A stretch of 64,000 bases of DNA from Rhodococcus tibetensis (GCF_024438035.1 NZ_JANFQF010000016.1:62001-126000), one strand, 5' to 3'. Positions 34,525 to 43,373 are shown, counted from the stretch's first letter. A program made the numbers and translations. Notes: a model not told the origin generated them from the sequence alone.

Positions 34525-35786
34525 GCCTTCTCTCCCTTGTCGCTCCGTGCGGTTCCGATGGCCCAGACATAGATGGGTTCTGTTCCGTTGATTTCGTAGT
34601 CGCCGACGACCTTCGCCTTGAAGACCACCGGGTTGTGGCTGGCCACGGTGCGCGCATTTCTCCAGAACCTGTCGAGGTCCCAATTCCGGTCGACGCCGGA
34701 GGCGCCGAGCGCGTCGAAAATCTTCGCGGTGGCCGGGACGACCAGGGACGTCGAGGCAATTTGACCTCGAGCAGAGGCGATCTCGGCGGCGATGTTCGCC
34801 GACTTCTCCTCGTCGGGGTCGCTACCGAACGCGGCCTCGTAGGCCCATTGCGCCGGCTCCGCGGCGTGGATCGCGATGGCCTCGGCTGCGTGCGCGGCAG
34901 CAGACACCTCACCCACCACCTGTTGAATCTGGGCGTCCTGGGCGTAGGTGGGTGCGTTGCCGTGACTGAACGTGCGGGTGCGGACGGCGACGCGCGCAGC
35001 AATGGCGTCCGTCGCTGCCCGGGCGATCCCGGCCAGAGTCGCCAGGTGGAACAGCTGGTAGAACGCGGTCTGATACTTGAAGCGGGTGGAGAAGTCGAAG
35101 ATGTTCTCCGGCTGAACTATTGCGTTGTCATAGGTCGACGTGCCGGAACCGGTAGTCTGCTGCCCGAAACCGTTCCAGTCGTCGCTGTGGGTGACGGCCG
35201 GTTGGCGGGCGTCGACGGCGGCGATGACGAATGTGCCGGTATCGGTGCGCTGCGAATACAGGTCGACCCAGTCGGCGAAGATGGATCCCGTGCTGTAGTA
35301 CTTGGTGCCGCTCGCGAGGAAATGATCACCGTCGGGCGAGGGGGAGACTTTGGTGTTGGCTTCACCGAGGGCGACGTCCCCGATCTCCGTCCACGCATTC
35401 CCGACGAGCTGGCCGTCGACGAAGCGCTGGAGCCACAGGTCGCGATCCGGGCCGTCGGCGGCCACCAGACGGTCCTCGACGAACGCGAAATGCCCACGCA
35501 GGGCCTGAATGACGTTCGAATCCGCGGCGGAAAGTTCGACGAGAAGCCGGAACAGCTGAGGAATGCTGGCGCCGAATCCGCCATACGAGGTGGGTACCCG
35601 GATCGCCCCGAAACCGGCCTTTTTCAAAGCGTCGATCTGTTCGTAGGGAAGTACATGGTCGCGCTCGCGCTGCACCACGCCCTCGGCGATGTCGGAGAAA
35701 ATTGGGCGGAAAGTGCTCGCGAGGGTGTCGTAATCCGTCTCGCTCGCGATCGGTGGAGCAGCTCTTCGTTCCTGTACGGCTGTCAT
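34521..35786 (-). CDS. Acyl-CoA dehydrogenase-fold monooxygenase (DszC/SfnB group), operon leader
   Basis: A 421-residue relative of the two downstream genes. It keeps V-P-T-S-Y-G-G-F-G, A-D-S-N-V-I-Q-A-L-R-G-H, G-T-K-Y-Y-S-T-G-S-I-F-A-D and D-D-W-N-G-F-G-Q-Q-T-T-G-S-G. It diverges at the C-terminal signature, which reads W-R-N-A-R-T-V-A-S-H-N-P rather than R-T-H-T-L-H-D-P. This suggests a different substrate from its DszC-like neighbour. ATG 35786 was chosen as the start that leaves a 91-base divergent promoter region toward sfnG. It is first of a three-gene operon. Confidence 0.85.
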   Translation of the reverse strand: MTAVQERRAAPPIASETDYDTLASTFRPIFSDIAEGVVQRERDHVLPYEQIDALKKAGFGAIRVPTSYGGFGASIPQLFRLLVELSAADSNVIQALRGHFAFVEDRLVAADGPDRDLWLQRFVDGQLVGNAWTEIGDVALGEANTKVSPSPDGDHFLASGTKYYSTGSIFADWVDLYSQRTDTGTFVIAAVDARQPAVTHSDDWNGFGQQTTGSGTSTYDNAIVQPENIFDFSTRFKYQTAFYQLFHLATLAGIARAATDAIAARVAVRTRTFSHGNAPTYAQDAQIQQVVGEVSAAAHAAEAIAIHAAEPAQWAYEAAFGSDPDEEKSANIAAEIASARGQIASTSLVVPATAKIFDALGASGVDRNWDLDRFWRNARTVASHNPVVFKAKVVGDYEINGTEPIYVWAIGTARSDKGEKA

Positions 35787-35877
35787 GTCGGAGAAGCTCA
35801 CACGGCTGAGTGGGGGCGAGGAAGGGTTGTGCGCGCCATGATCGGAAGGGTGGGCGCAACCGCGGTGGGCAGGTTTC

Positions 35878-37002
35878 ATGCTGGGTATGTCAACGGAACA
35901 CATCGCCGATCAGATCAAGTTCGCCTACTGGGTGCCCAACGTCAGTGGCGGGCTCGTCACGTCCGACATCGAGCAACGCACGAGCTGGGATTACGAGTAC
36001 AACAAGAAGCTTGCTCAGACGGCGGAGAACAACGGTTTCGAGTATGCGCTCAGCCAGGTGCGATACGAGGCGAGCTACGGCGCGGAGTTCCAGCACGAGT
36101 CGACCAGTTTCAGTCTCGCGCTGTTACTGGCCACCGAGCGGCTGAAGGTGATCGCGGCGGTGCATCCGGGTTTGTGGCAGCCCGCGGTGCTGGCGAAGCT
36201 GGGGGCCACGGCGGATCACCTGTCGAACGGCAGGTTCGCGGTGAACGTGGTGAGCGGCTGGTTCAAGGACGAATTCACCCACCTCGGCGAGCCCTGGCTC
36301 GAACACGACGAGCGGTACCGGCGTAGCTCCGAGTTCCTGCAGGTACTACGCAAGATCTGGACCGAAGACGAGGTCGACTTTCGTGGGGACTTCTACCGCA
36401 TCCACGACTTCACGTTGAAGCCCAAGCCGCTGAACACTGCGGAACGGCCCAACCCGGAACTGTTCCAGGGCGGGAACTCCTCAGCGGCCCGGGTCAACGG
36501 CGGACGCTACGCGGATTGGTACTTCTCCAACGGAAAGGACTACGACGGTGTCACCGAGCAGGTTGTCGACCTCCGCCGGCATGCACGGGAGGCGAACCGT
36601 GAAGTGAAGTTCGGGCTCAACGGTTTCATCATCGCCCGCGACACCGAGAAGGAAGCCCGCGACACTCTCCGGGAAATCATCGACAAAGCCAACAAGCCGG
36701 CCGTCGAAGGGTTCAAGTCGGCCGTCCAGCAGGCGGGTGCGTCCACCGCCGACAAGTCGGGCATGTGGGCGGATTCGACCTTCGAAGATCTGGTGCAGTA
36801 CAACGACGGGTTTCGTACCCAGCTGATTGGCACACCCGAGCAAATCGCCGAGCGCATCGTCGAATACCGGCGTCGCGGAGTCGATCTCATTCTGGGCGGG
36901 TTCCTCCACTTCCAGGAGGAGATCGAGTACTTCGGTGCCAAGGTCCTGCCGCTCGTGCGGGAGCTCGAGGCTTCCGAGAGGCTCGCGCCCGTGAGTGGTT
37001 AG
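35878..37002 (+). CDS. sfnG: Dimethyl sulfone monooxygenase SfnG
   Basis: A 374-residue FMNH2-dependent LLM-class monooxygenase. The N-terminal signature F-A-Y-W-V-P-N-V-S-G-G-L-V, with S-D-I-E-Q-R-T next to it, is characteristic of SfnG. Further matches are V-H-P-G-L-W-Q-P, V-N-V-V-S-G-W-F-K-D-E-F, F-Q-G-G-N-S, and Y-F-S-N-G-K-D. SfnG converts dimethyl sulfone to methanesulfinate with reduced FMN supplied by a reductase. Two ATGs are possible (35878, 35887); neither has an ideal Shine-Dalgarno. It is divergent from the SfnB/DszC-like operon and ends in a strong hairpin. Confidence 0.92.
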   Translation: MLGMSTEHIADQIKFAYWVPNVSGGLVTSDIEQRTSWDYEYNKKLAQTAENNGFEYALSQVRYEASYGAEFQHESTSFSLALLLATERLKVIAAVHPGLWQPAVLAKLGATADHLSNGRFAVNVVSGWFKDEFTHLGEPWLEHDERYRRSSEFLQVLRKIWTEDEVDFRGDFYRIHDFTLKPKPLNTAERPNPELFQGGNSSAARVNGGRYADWYFSNGKDYDGVTEQVVDLRRHAREANREVKFGLNGFIIARDTEKEARDTLREIIDKANKPAVEGFKSAVQQAGASTADKSGMWADSTFEDLVQYNDGFRTQLIGTPEQIAERIVEYRRRGVDLILGGFLHFQEEIEYFGAKVLPLVRELEASERLAPVSG

Positions 37003-37026
37003 CGAGTCCAGAGACTCGCTAACCAC
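36995..37026. terminator. Bidirectional terminator between sfnG and the flavoprotein gene
   Basis: A perfect 14-bp stem, GTGGTTAGCGAGTC (36995-37008) with GACTCGCTAACCAC (37013-37026), and a CAGA loop. The sfnG stop codon is inside the left arm. No T-run on either side. Confidence 0.65.
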
Positions 37027-37045
37027 GCACGGGTGGCGGAGCCGC

Positions 37046-38695
37046 CTACCGGGCGAGGGCTCGGCCCGCAGCGCGTCCGGAGAAGATGCAGCCACCGAGG
37101 AAGGTGCCCTCGAGGGCGCTGTAACCGTGCACTCCGCCGCCACCGAATCCGGCGACCTCACCAGCGGCGTAGAGCCCCTCGAACGGCGTTCCGTCCGGCT
37201 TGATGACCTGCGAGTCGAGGTTGGTTTCGAGCCCACCCAGGGTCTTGCGTGTGAGGAGGTGTAACCGGACGGCGATGAGTGGGCCGTTCTCGGGGGCGAG
37301 CAGTTCGTGCGGTGCGACAACTCGGGTGATCTTGTCCGCCAGAAGGTTACGCGCGTTGTGAATCGCCATCACCTGGAAATCTTTGCTGTAGCTGTTCTTC
37401 ACCTCGCGGTCGCGGGCCACGATTTCGTGTTCGAGGTCCTCGTACTTGATCAGGGGCTGGTCGGTGAGAGCGTTCATACCGTCGACGAGATCGCGAAGGT
37501 TGTCGCGGACGACGAAATCGGCCCCGTGCTGTTTGAAAGCCTCGACCGGTCCGGGAGCACCCTTCTTCAAGCGCTCGGCGAGGAGCTTGAAATTCCGGCC
37601 CGTGATGTCGGGGTTCTGTTCGGAGCCCGACAGGGCGAACTCCTTCTCGATGATCTTCTGGTCGAGCACGAACCACGTGTAGTGGTGACCGCTGTTCATG
37701 ATGTATTCCAGCGTCCCCATGGTGTCGAACCCGGGAAAGTTGGGGCTGGGCAACCGTTTTCCGTTGGCGTCGAACCACATCGACGATGGTCCGGGAATAA
37801 TCCGGATGCCGTGATTGGGCCAGATGGGGTCCCAGTTCTGGATGCCCTCGGTGTAGTGCCACATGCGGTCGCGGTTGACGATGTTGCCGCCCGCGTTCTC
37901 GGTGATCTCGAGCATTCTGCCGTCGACATGCGCCGGGACACCGGCGAGCATGTTCTCGGGTGCCCTGCCGAGGCGGGCAGGCCAATTCTTCGCCACCAGC
38001 TCGGGGTTGCCGCCGATGCCGCCGGAGGTGACGACCACCGCCTGTGCGGAGAACTCGAAGTCGCCGACTGCCGTTCGCGAGCTCTTCACCCCGCGAGGCT
38101 CGGTGGAGGGTTCGAGGACGGTGCCGCGCACGCCGGTGGCGGCGCCGTTGGTGACGACGATCTCGTCGACCTGATGCCGGTGCTTGAAGGTGACCAGTCC
38201 GCGCTGCGAGGCGGCGATGACGCGGGTGAGGAAGATTTCGACGACACCTGGTCCCGTGCCCCAGGTGATGTGGAAGCGGGGCACCGAATTACCCTGCCCG
38301 AGAGCAGATCCCCGACCACGTTCGGCCCACCCCACATTGGGCATGAGACGCAGGCCGAGGTCGTGCAGGTATTGCCTCTTCTCTCCGGCGGCGAACTCGA
38401 CGTACGCCTGCGCCCACAACCGGGGCCACTGGTCCTCTCGTTCGCGGTCGAAGGCGGCGGTGCCCATCCAGTCCTGGATCGCGAGCTCGTAGGAATCCTT
38501 GATGCCGAGGCGGCGCTGTTCGGGTGTATCGACGAGAAACAAGCCGCCGAGCGACCAGAAGGCTTGCCCACCGAGGTTCGACGAACTTTCCTGCTCGACC
38601 ACCAGGACTTTCCGGCCCGCCTTGACCATTTCGTACGTGGCGACGAGTCCGGCCAAGCCGGCGCCGACGACGATGACATCAGCCTGTTCGGTCAC
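37046..38695 (-). CDS. FAD-binding dehydrogenase (fumarate reductase/KstD-like flavoprotein)
   Basis: A 549-residue flavoprotein. The N-terminal nucleotide-binding fold is V-I-V-V-G-A-G-L-A-G-L, with the distal acid in V-V-E-Q-E. A Gly-rich segment S-L-G-G-L-F near residue 50 follows. V-V-V-T-S-G-G-I-G-G-N-P lies near 240, and the C-terminal FAD-binding stretch is G-L-Y-A-A-G-E-V-A-G-F-G-G-G-G near 510. It belongs to the FAD_binding_2 superfamily, whose members oxidise or reduce C=C bonds of ketosteroids and related compounds; the substrate is unknown. The GTG at 38695 follows AGAGGAG and overlaps the TetR stop (GTGA). Confidence 0.85.
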   Translation of the reverse strand: MTEQADVIVVGAGLAGLVATYEMVKAGRKVLVVEQESSSNLGGQAFWSLGGLFLVDTPEQRRLGIKDSYELAIQDWMGTAAFDREREDQWPRLWAQAYVEFAAGEKRQYLHDLGLRLMPNVGWAERGRGSALGQGNSVPRFHITWGTGPGVVEIFLTRVIAASQRGLVTFKHRHQVDEIVVTNGAATGVRGTVLEPSTEPRGVKSSRTAVGDFEFSAQAVVVTSGGIGGNPELVAKNWPARLGRAPENMLAGVPAHVDGRMLEITENAGGNIVNRDRMWHYTEGIQNWDPIWPNHGIRIIPGPSSMWFDANGKRLPSPNFPGFDTMGTLEYIMNSGHHYTWFVLDQKIIEKEFALSGSEQNPDITGRNFKLLAERLKKGAPGPVEAFKQHGADFVVRDNLRDLVDGMNALTDQPLIKYEDLEHEIVARDREVKNSYSKDFQVMAIHNARNLLADKITRVVAPHELLAPENGPLIAVRLHLLTRKTLGGLETNLDSQVIKPDGTPFEGLYAAGEVAGFGGGGVHGYSALEGTFLGGCIFSGRAAGRALAR

Positions 38696-39399
38696 GAAGA
38701 CTCCTCTTCTCGAGCGGTGTGTGGTGCGGTGGTGTCGGGCCGGCTGTACGCCAGGACGACGTGGGTGAACAATTCGATGCGCAGTTCGCGGGCGGACACG
38801 CTGGCGTCCTCGATCAGGCACTGGACGCTTGTGCCGTCGTGTACGGCCACCAAGGCGCGACCCAATACCCGCGGGTCGCCGGTAATTGTGCGGCCGAGCC
38901 GGCCGAGCGCGCTCTCGAGGATCGGCACGATCGTGTTCAGGATCGCCTCCTCGCGCGCCGCGAGCGCCTTCTTCAACGAGGGATTACGTAAAGCATGCGC
39001 GGTGAATTCCGCATTGATCCGGTACCACTGGTCGTCGACGGGAACGACGTCGAGTATCAGGGCGGTACCGGCGCGCACCTTTTCCGACGGCGGCAGATCG
39101 GCCAGATCGATGTTCGACGACTCGGCTGCCAGTCGAATGTGCTCGAGCATGGCGCTGGATCGCTGCTCCCACATGGCGAAGAACATCTCGTCGAGCGAAG
39201 CGAAATTGGAGTAGAAGGCTCCGCGCGTATAACCGCCGCGTTCGCAAATCTGCTCGACAGTCGATCGTCCGAACCCGTTCTCGGAGAACACCTCGCAGGC
39301 AGCGTCGAGAAGGCGCCGACGAGTCTGTCCTCGCCGTTTCGTCACCCTGCTCGGCGCGTCGATGGCATGTTGGGGAGAGGACGCCGGAGATGTCGGCAT
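38692..39399 (-). CDS. TetR family regulator of the flavoprotein operon
   Basis: A 235-residue TetR protein. The DNA-binding domain spans about residues 25-70 with L-L-D-A-A-C-E-V-F-S-E-N-G-F and T-V-E-Q-I-C-E-R-G-G-Y-T-R-G-A-F-Y-S-N-F. It is translationally coupled to the dehydrogenase gene downstream. The upstream gap carries two overlapping inverted repeats that fit autoregulation. Co-transcription with its target enzyme implies feedback control of the pair. Confidence 0.9.
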   Translation of the reverse strand: MPTSPASSPQHAIDAPSRVTKRRGQTRRRLLDAACEVFSENGFGRSTVEQICERGGYTRGAFYSNFASLDEMFFAMWEQRSSAMLEHIRLAAESSNIDLADLPPSEKVRAGTALILDVVPVDDQWYRINAEFTAHALRNPSLKKALAAREEAILNTIVPILESALGRLGRTITGDPRVLGRALVAVHDGTSVQCLIEDASVSARELRIELFTHVVLAYSRPDTTAPHTAREEESS

Positions 39400-39437
39400 G
39401 CTTCCTCCTCTACTACACCGGGACCGACGGACTTATT

Positions 39438-39472
39438 CGATACAATAACGTATCGGATACGCTGCTGTATCG
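39438..39472. promoter_or_regulatory. Tandem GATAC-N6-GTATC operators for TetR
   Basis: CGATAC-N6-GTATCG at 39438-39455 and GATAC-N6-GTATC at 39456-39471 (outer symmetric bases 39455-39472). They have the same half-site and spacer, with centres 17 bases apart. Located 40-75 bases upstream of the TetR start, probably over its promoter. Confidence 0.65.
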
Positions 39473-39496
39473 AGAAAGTGCCGACGAATGCCCGTG

Positions 39497-40822
39497 TCAG
39501 AGGTAGAGGTCTTGCTTTCGGATCGCAGAAGTGGCGGCGACGCTGACAACCGAGGTCGCGACGAGGTAGCCGCACGCGAGCCACGGGGTGCCGCCGCCGA
39601 CGGCGATGAGGGCGGTGAGGATCATCGGAGTCACCCCGGAGGCGTAGATCCCGGAAAATTGATACACCACCGAAAGTCCGGTGTAGCGGATCTCGGTGGG
39701 ATAGAGGCTCGCATAGAGGGTGCCCTGCGCTCCGTAGAACAGTGCGTGGAAGATCCCGAAGACCAACACCAGCGCGACGGTGAACAGGACGAGGTTCTCG
39801 GTGCCGAACAGGCCGAATGTCGGGAACACCGCCAAGCCGTATGCCGCGATTCCGATGATGTAGATCTTCTGGGCTCCGTACCGATCCACCAGGAGTCCCG
39901 AGAACGGAAGCAGTACCGCCATGACGAGCGCCGCGATCGTGACAGCCAGCAGGACGGGCACTTTCGCAAATTCCAGGTTGTTCGTCGCGTAGGTGATCGC
40001 GAAGACGCCCCACGTGTTGAACGCGGCCCCTTCACCCCAGCGCGAGAGCAACCCGAGCACACTGCTGCGGCGGACGCGACCGCGAAACACGTCCTTCAAC
40101 GGAGCGGAGGAGCGCGTCTGCAGATCATGTACCTCCCGGAATGCCGGGGTCTCCTCGACCTTCAACCGCACGACGAAGCCGATGATGACGAGAATCAGGC
40201 TGAGCAGGAAGGCGATTCGCCACCCGTAGGACAGGAATTGGGTGTCGTCGAAGATCACCTGCAGCGCCGCGAATACTCCGGTACCGAGCGCGAGGCCCAG
40301 GGCGAGTCCGATCTGCGGAATGCTCCCGAACAACCCGCGCCTATGGGCGGAACTGTGTTCGACGGCGAGAAGCACGGCGCCCGCCCATTCGCCACCGAGG
40401 GCGAACCCCTGCAGGATCCGGAGCAGCAGCAGAAGCACGGGGGCGAGAACACCGACCTGCTCGGCGGTGGGCAGCACGCCCATCAGGGCGGTGGCGATGC
40501 CCATGATGAACATGGTCAGCGCGAGCGTCTTCTTGCGTCCGATGCGGTCGCCGATGTGGCCGAACACGACGCCACCGATCGGGCGGACAACGAAACCGAC
40601 CGCGAACGTCGCGAAAGCCAGCATGGTGCCGACAAACGAGGTCTGGTCGGGGAAGAACAGCTGGTTGAAGACCAAGCTGGCGGCAGTCGCGTAGAGGAAG
40701 AAGTCGTACCACTCCACCGTCGTGCCGAGGAGGCTGGCGGCCACGACGGTGCGTAACCGCGTACGCCGCTCGACGTCGGACTCGGTGGACGGCGTGGAGG
40801 CGGGTTGGGAGAGCGTGGTCAT
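39497..40822 (-). CDS. MHS-family MFS transporter (metabolite:H+ symporter)
   Basis: A 441-residue transporter of the metabolite:H+ symporter family (ShiA/KgtP/ProP type). Visible are T-T-V-E-W-Y-D-F-F-L-Y at the first helix, the motif A loop G-H-I-G-D-R-I-G-R-K-K near residue 90, R-I-L-Q-G-F-A-L-G-G-E-W-A-G-A near 137, and a motif-A repeat L-V-D-R-Y-G-A-Q-K in the second half. These proteins import organic acids or zwitterions. Lying between a flavoprotein/TetR pair and divergent ssuD, it may import an organosulfur or organic-acid substrate, an inference from neighbours. Confidence 0.88.
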   Translation of the reverse strand: MTTLSQPASTPSTESDVERRTRLRTVVAASLLGTTVEWYDFFLYATAASLVFNQLFFPDQTSFVGTMLAFATFAVGFVVRPIGGVVFGHIGDRIGRKKTLALTMFIMGIATALMGVLPTAEQVGVLAPVLLLLLRILQGFALGGEWAGAVLLAVEHSSAHRRGLFGSIPQIGLALGLALGTGVFAALQVIFDDTQFLSYGWRIAFLLSLILVIIGFVVRLKVEETPAFREVHDLQTRSSAPLKDVFRGRVRRSSVLGLLSRWGEGAAFNTWGVFAITYATNNLEFAKVPVLLAVTIAALVMAVLLPFSGLLVDRYGAQKIYIIGIAAYGLAVFPTFGLFGTENLVLFTVALVLVFGIFHALFYGAQGTLYASLYPTEIRYTGLSVVYQFSGIYASGVTPMILTALIAVGGGTPWLACGYLVATSVVSVAATSAIRKQDLYL

Positions 40823-40955
40823 GGCCCGGTGACGCTATCGGTGTCCGCCGTCAGCTTTCACCCCTCCGAATCACCGTGAATAAAAGCCTCCCGACCGGGC
40901 GGTCCGGTTGATGAACTGGGCGCGCTGCCCATCTTCGACGACAAGAGGATCCCGC

Positions 40956-42125
40956 GTGTCTCTGCATTTCCACTGGTTCCTGCCCACCTATGGTGACTCC
41001 CGCAACTTGATGGCAGGCGGCCACGGAAGCGCGATGGCCGGAGACCGTCCCGCAACGCTGAAATACCTCAACCAGATCGGCGCCGCCGCGGAGGCGAGCG
41101 GCTTCGAATCGGTTCTCACACCCACCGGTGCCTGGTGCGAGGACGCATGGCTCACCACCGCGATGATGGTGGAGACCACCGAGACACTGAAATTCCTGGT
41201 GGCATTGCGGCCAGGGTTGCTCAGCCCGACGCTCGCGGCCCAGATGGCGTCGACCTTCCAATGGCAGTCGCAGGGTCGCCTGCTGCTCAATGTGGTGACC
41301 GGTGGTGAAGACCACGAACAGCGCACGTACGGCGACTACCTCGACAAGAACCAGCGGTACGCGCGGTGCGGAGAGTTCCTCGATGTCATCCGGCGGCTGT
41401 GGGCGGGCAACGGTCCCGTCGACTACGCCGGTGAGTACATCCGGGTAGAGAACGCTGCGCTGCAGCGGCTCCCCGATCCGGTGCCACCGATCTTCTTCGG
41501 AGGGTCGTCACCTGCGGCGGGTACCGTCGCGTCCCAGTTCGCCGACACATACCTCACCTGGGGTGAGCCGCCCAGTGCCGTCGCGGGGAAGATCGCGTGG
41601 ATCCGGGACCTCGCCGAGGTGCAGGGTCGCACTCTCGATTACGGCATCAGACTGCACGTGATCAGCCGCGACACCTCGGAGGAGGCGTGGGCGGAAGCCG
41701 ACCGGTTACTCGGGGCGCTCGATCCGGCCACGGTCGAACAGGCGCAACAGAGCCTTGCCCGCTCAGGCTCGGAGGGGCAGCGGCGCATGCGCGAGCTACA
41801 CGGCGGAGGCAGCGCGTATTCGCAGGACGGCAACGCGCGGAGCCTCGAGGTGGCGCCCAACCTGTGGTCGGGTGTCGGACTGGTCCGTGGTGGCGCCGGA
41901 ACCGCGCTGGTCGGCTCTCACGAGGAGGTCGCGGACCGCATCGCCGAATACGCGGCACTCGGACTCGACCACTTCGTGCTGTCCGGCTACCCGCACCTCG
42001 AAGAGTCCTACCGCTTCGGGGAGGGTGTGCGGCCCGTCCTCGAGCGCCGCGGGCTCGTCCAACCTCGCGGTTACCGTCCGGGCGACCTGTCGGGGTCGAC
42101 GGCGTTCCTGTCGTCTCGTCGGTAG
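40956..42125 (+). CDS. ssuD: FMNH2-dependent alkanesulfonate monooxygenase
   Basis: A 389-residue LLM-class monooxygenase closely matching SsuD. Landmarks are F-H-W-F-L-P-T-Y-G-D-S-R at the N-terminus, A-L-R-P-G-L-L-S-P-T near residue 85, L-L-N-V-V-T-G-G near 112, F-F-G-G-S-S-P-A near 185, R-L-H-V-I-S-R-D near 230 and F-V-L-S-G-Y-P-H near 345. SsuD releases sulfite from alkanesulfonates. The GTG at 40956 follows AAGAGGA. Neither the ABC importer (ssuABC) nor an FMN reductase is beside it; the divergent MHS transporter is the only uptake candidate here. Confidence 0.9.
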   Translation: MSLHFHWFLPTYGDSRNLMAGGHGSAMAGDRPATLKYLNQIGAAAEASGFESVLTPTGAWCEDAWLTTAMMVETTETLKFLVALRPGLLSPTLAAQMASTFQWQSQGRLLLNVVTGGEDHEQRTYGDYLDKNQRYARCGEFLDVIRRLWAGNGPVDYAGEYIRVENAALQRLPDPVPPIFFGGSSPAAGTVASQFADTYLTWGEPPSAVAGKIAWIRDLAEVQGRTLDYGIRLHVISRDTSEEAWAEADRLLGALDPATVEQAQQSLARSGSEGQRRMRELHGGGSAYSQDGNARSLEVAPNLWSGVGLVRGGAGTALVGSHEEVADRIAEYAALGLDHFVLSGYPHLEESYRFGEGVRPVLERRGLVQPRGYRPGDLSGSTAFLSSRR

Positions 42126-42211
42126 GTCCCAAGCAATTTCGAAGAAGCACTGCACCTTGCGTCCTCGGCGTACGTTCTGTGGAGAACAAACCACGCAGGC
42201 AGGGGCAGCAG

Positions 42212-42643
42212 ATGATTACAGGTGTATCGCTCGTGACGCTGTACGTCACGGATCAAGACGACGCGATAACGTTCTATGTCGACATGCTCGGCTTCGTCGA
42301 GGGCACGGACGTCACGATGGGTGACGGGTTTCGCTGGGTGACGATCATGCACCCCGACCACCCAGAGCTCGAGGTCACCCTGATGAAGCCCGGTCCCCCG
42401 CTCGACACCGACATGGCAGAGGCGGTCCGGCGCTCTCTGGCGGCTGGGACGATGGGCGGATTCGGATTGACCACCACCGACTGCCGGAAGACGTACGAGG
42501 AGTTGCGCGCGAAGGGAGTCGATTTCACGCAGCCTCCGGCCGAGCGTCCCTACGGCGTCGAAGCGGTGATGCGAGACAATTCCGGGAACTGGTTGGTGCT
42601 GGTGGAGAAGCGCGAGTTCACCGGTGAGGATTTCCCGCACTGA
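42212..42643 (+). CDS. VOC family (glyoxalase-like) protein
   Basis: A 143-residue vicinal-oxygen-chelate protein with two beta-alpha-beta-beta-beta modules. The first contains L-V-T-L-Y-V-T-D-Q-D-D-A-I-T-F-Y and L-G-F-V-E. The second contains G-F-G-L-T-T-T-D and ends with M-R-D-N-S-G-N-W-L-V-L-V-E. The metal-site Glu near the C-terminus is visible, but the paired His is not obvious. Typical roles are dioxygenase, lyase or antibiotic sequestration. ATG 42212 has AGGGGC upstream; a much longer in-frame reading through ssuD was rejected. Confidence 0.85.
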   Translation: MITGVSLVTLYVTDQDDAITFYVDMLGFVEGTDVTMGDGFRWVTIMHPDHPELEVTLMKPGPPLDTDMAEAVRRSLAAGTMGGFGLTTTDCRKTYEELRAKGVDFTQPPAERPYGVEAVMRDNSGNWLVLVEKREFTGEDFPH

Positions 42644-42685
42644 TTGCGCCGCACTCTTTCGCGCCCGGACCGTCCGACTGGACCG

Positions 42686-43198
42686 TCAACGTGAACGGTG
42701 ACGGCGGACCGCGTCCCGGTTGGCGCAACGGGGCGAACAGTAGCGTTGCCGCCCGTTCCGCGAGGTGTCCGCATAGATCAAAGTGCACTCGTCCACTGCG
42801 CACCGGCCGAGGCGGTGCATTCCCCGGCCGACGAGATGCAGTGCGGTTCCGACGGAAATGAGCGCTTCGAGCACTCCGGCGAGGGAGTGCTGGTCGTCGC
42901 GATAGTGCAGATGCCAGCCGTCGCCGGCGTGGTTGGTCAGTCGTGGGTAGGCGGACGCCTTCGCGAGGAGGAGATTGACCTGCTCGGCGCGGTCCTCCTC
43001 GTTCCCGGCGTCCGCAACCACCACCCACCGGTCGAGCATGGCGAGCACCTCGCCGAGGTCGTCCTCAGAGACCGGGAAATCGACGACGATCCCGGCATCG
43101 ATGCATCGGGTCACCAGTTCGCCAATGGTTTGAGGTCGACGATTCGCCAGATCGGCGGCGAGTTCTACCGCGTACTCGCCGTAAGGGTTGAGATGCAC
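42686..43198 (-). CDS. CGNR zinc-finger (ABATE-type) regulator
   Basis: A 170-residue protein. The N-terminal part, H-L-N-P-Y-G-E-Y-A-V-E-L-A-A-D-L-A-N, is the stress-responsive ABATE-type region. The C-terminus is a CGNR zinc finger: C-A-V-D-E-C ... Y-C-S-P-R-C-A-N-R-D-A-V-R-R-H, with four Cys ligands. The family name motif C-G-N-R appears here as C-A-N-R. It is probably a DNA-binding stress regulator. The start is GTG at 43198, matching the usual N-terminus of the family. It is divergent from a 49-residue gene 25 bases away. Confidence 0.87.
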   Translation of the reverse strand: MHLNPYGEYAVELAADLANRRPQTIGELVTRCIDAGIVVDFPVSEDDLGEVLAMLDRWVVVADAGNEEDRAEQVNLLLAKASAYPRLTNHAGDGWHLHYRDDQHSLAGVLEALISVGTALHLVGRGMHRLGRCAVDECTLIYADTSRNGRQRYCSPRCANRDAVRRHRSR

Positions 43199-43223
43199 AA
43201 TGCCATTACATCACGCTGGACGC

Positions 43224-43373
43224 ATGAGCGAACGGCACGAGCATCAATGGCAGGAATCATCGCGACATCGGACGAGTACGGGCGCGGTGGTCTACAGCGG
43301 CTGTAGCTGCGGACGTTGGCGATTAGTACTGGTAGAGAATTCCGTAGCGGCATCTAAGCGGATCTATGTCTGA
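43224..43373 (+). CDS. Small Cys/His protein, function unknown
   Basis: A 49-residue protein starting M-S-E-R-H-E-H-Q-W, with a central Y-S-G-C-S-C-G-R-W-R-L. The H-E-H and C-S-C-G elements could form a small metal site. It lies immediately divergent from the CGNR regulator. No clear Shine-Dalgarno is seen. Confidence 0.5.
   Translation: MSERHEHQWQESSRHRTSTGAVVYSGCSCGRWRLVLVENSVAASKRIYV

Noticed and set aside
34455..36326. 623-codon rightward frame across the DszC-like operon and sfnG start
   Set aside because: It lies antisense to a motif-complete monooxygenase gene and overlaps sfnG out of frame, with valine/glycine/arginine-rich composition.
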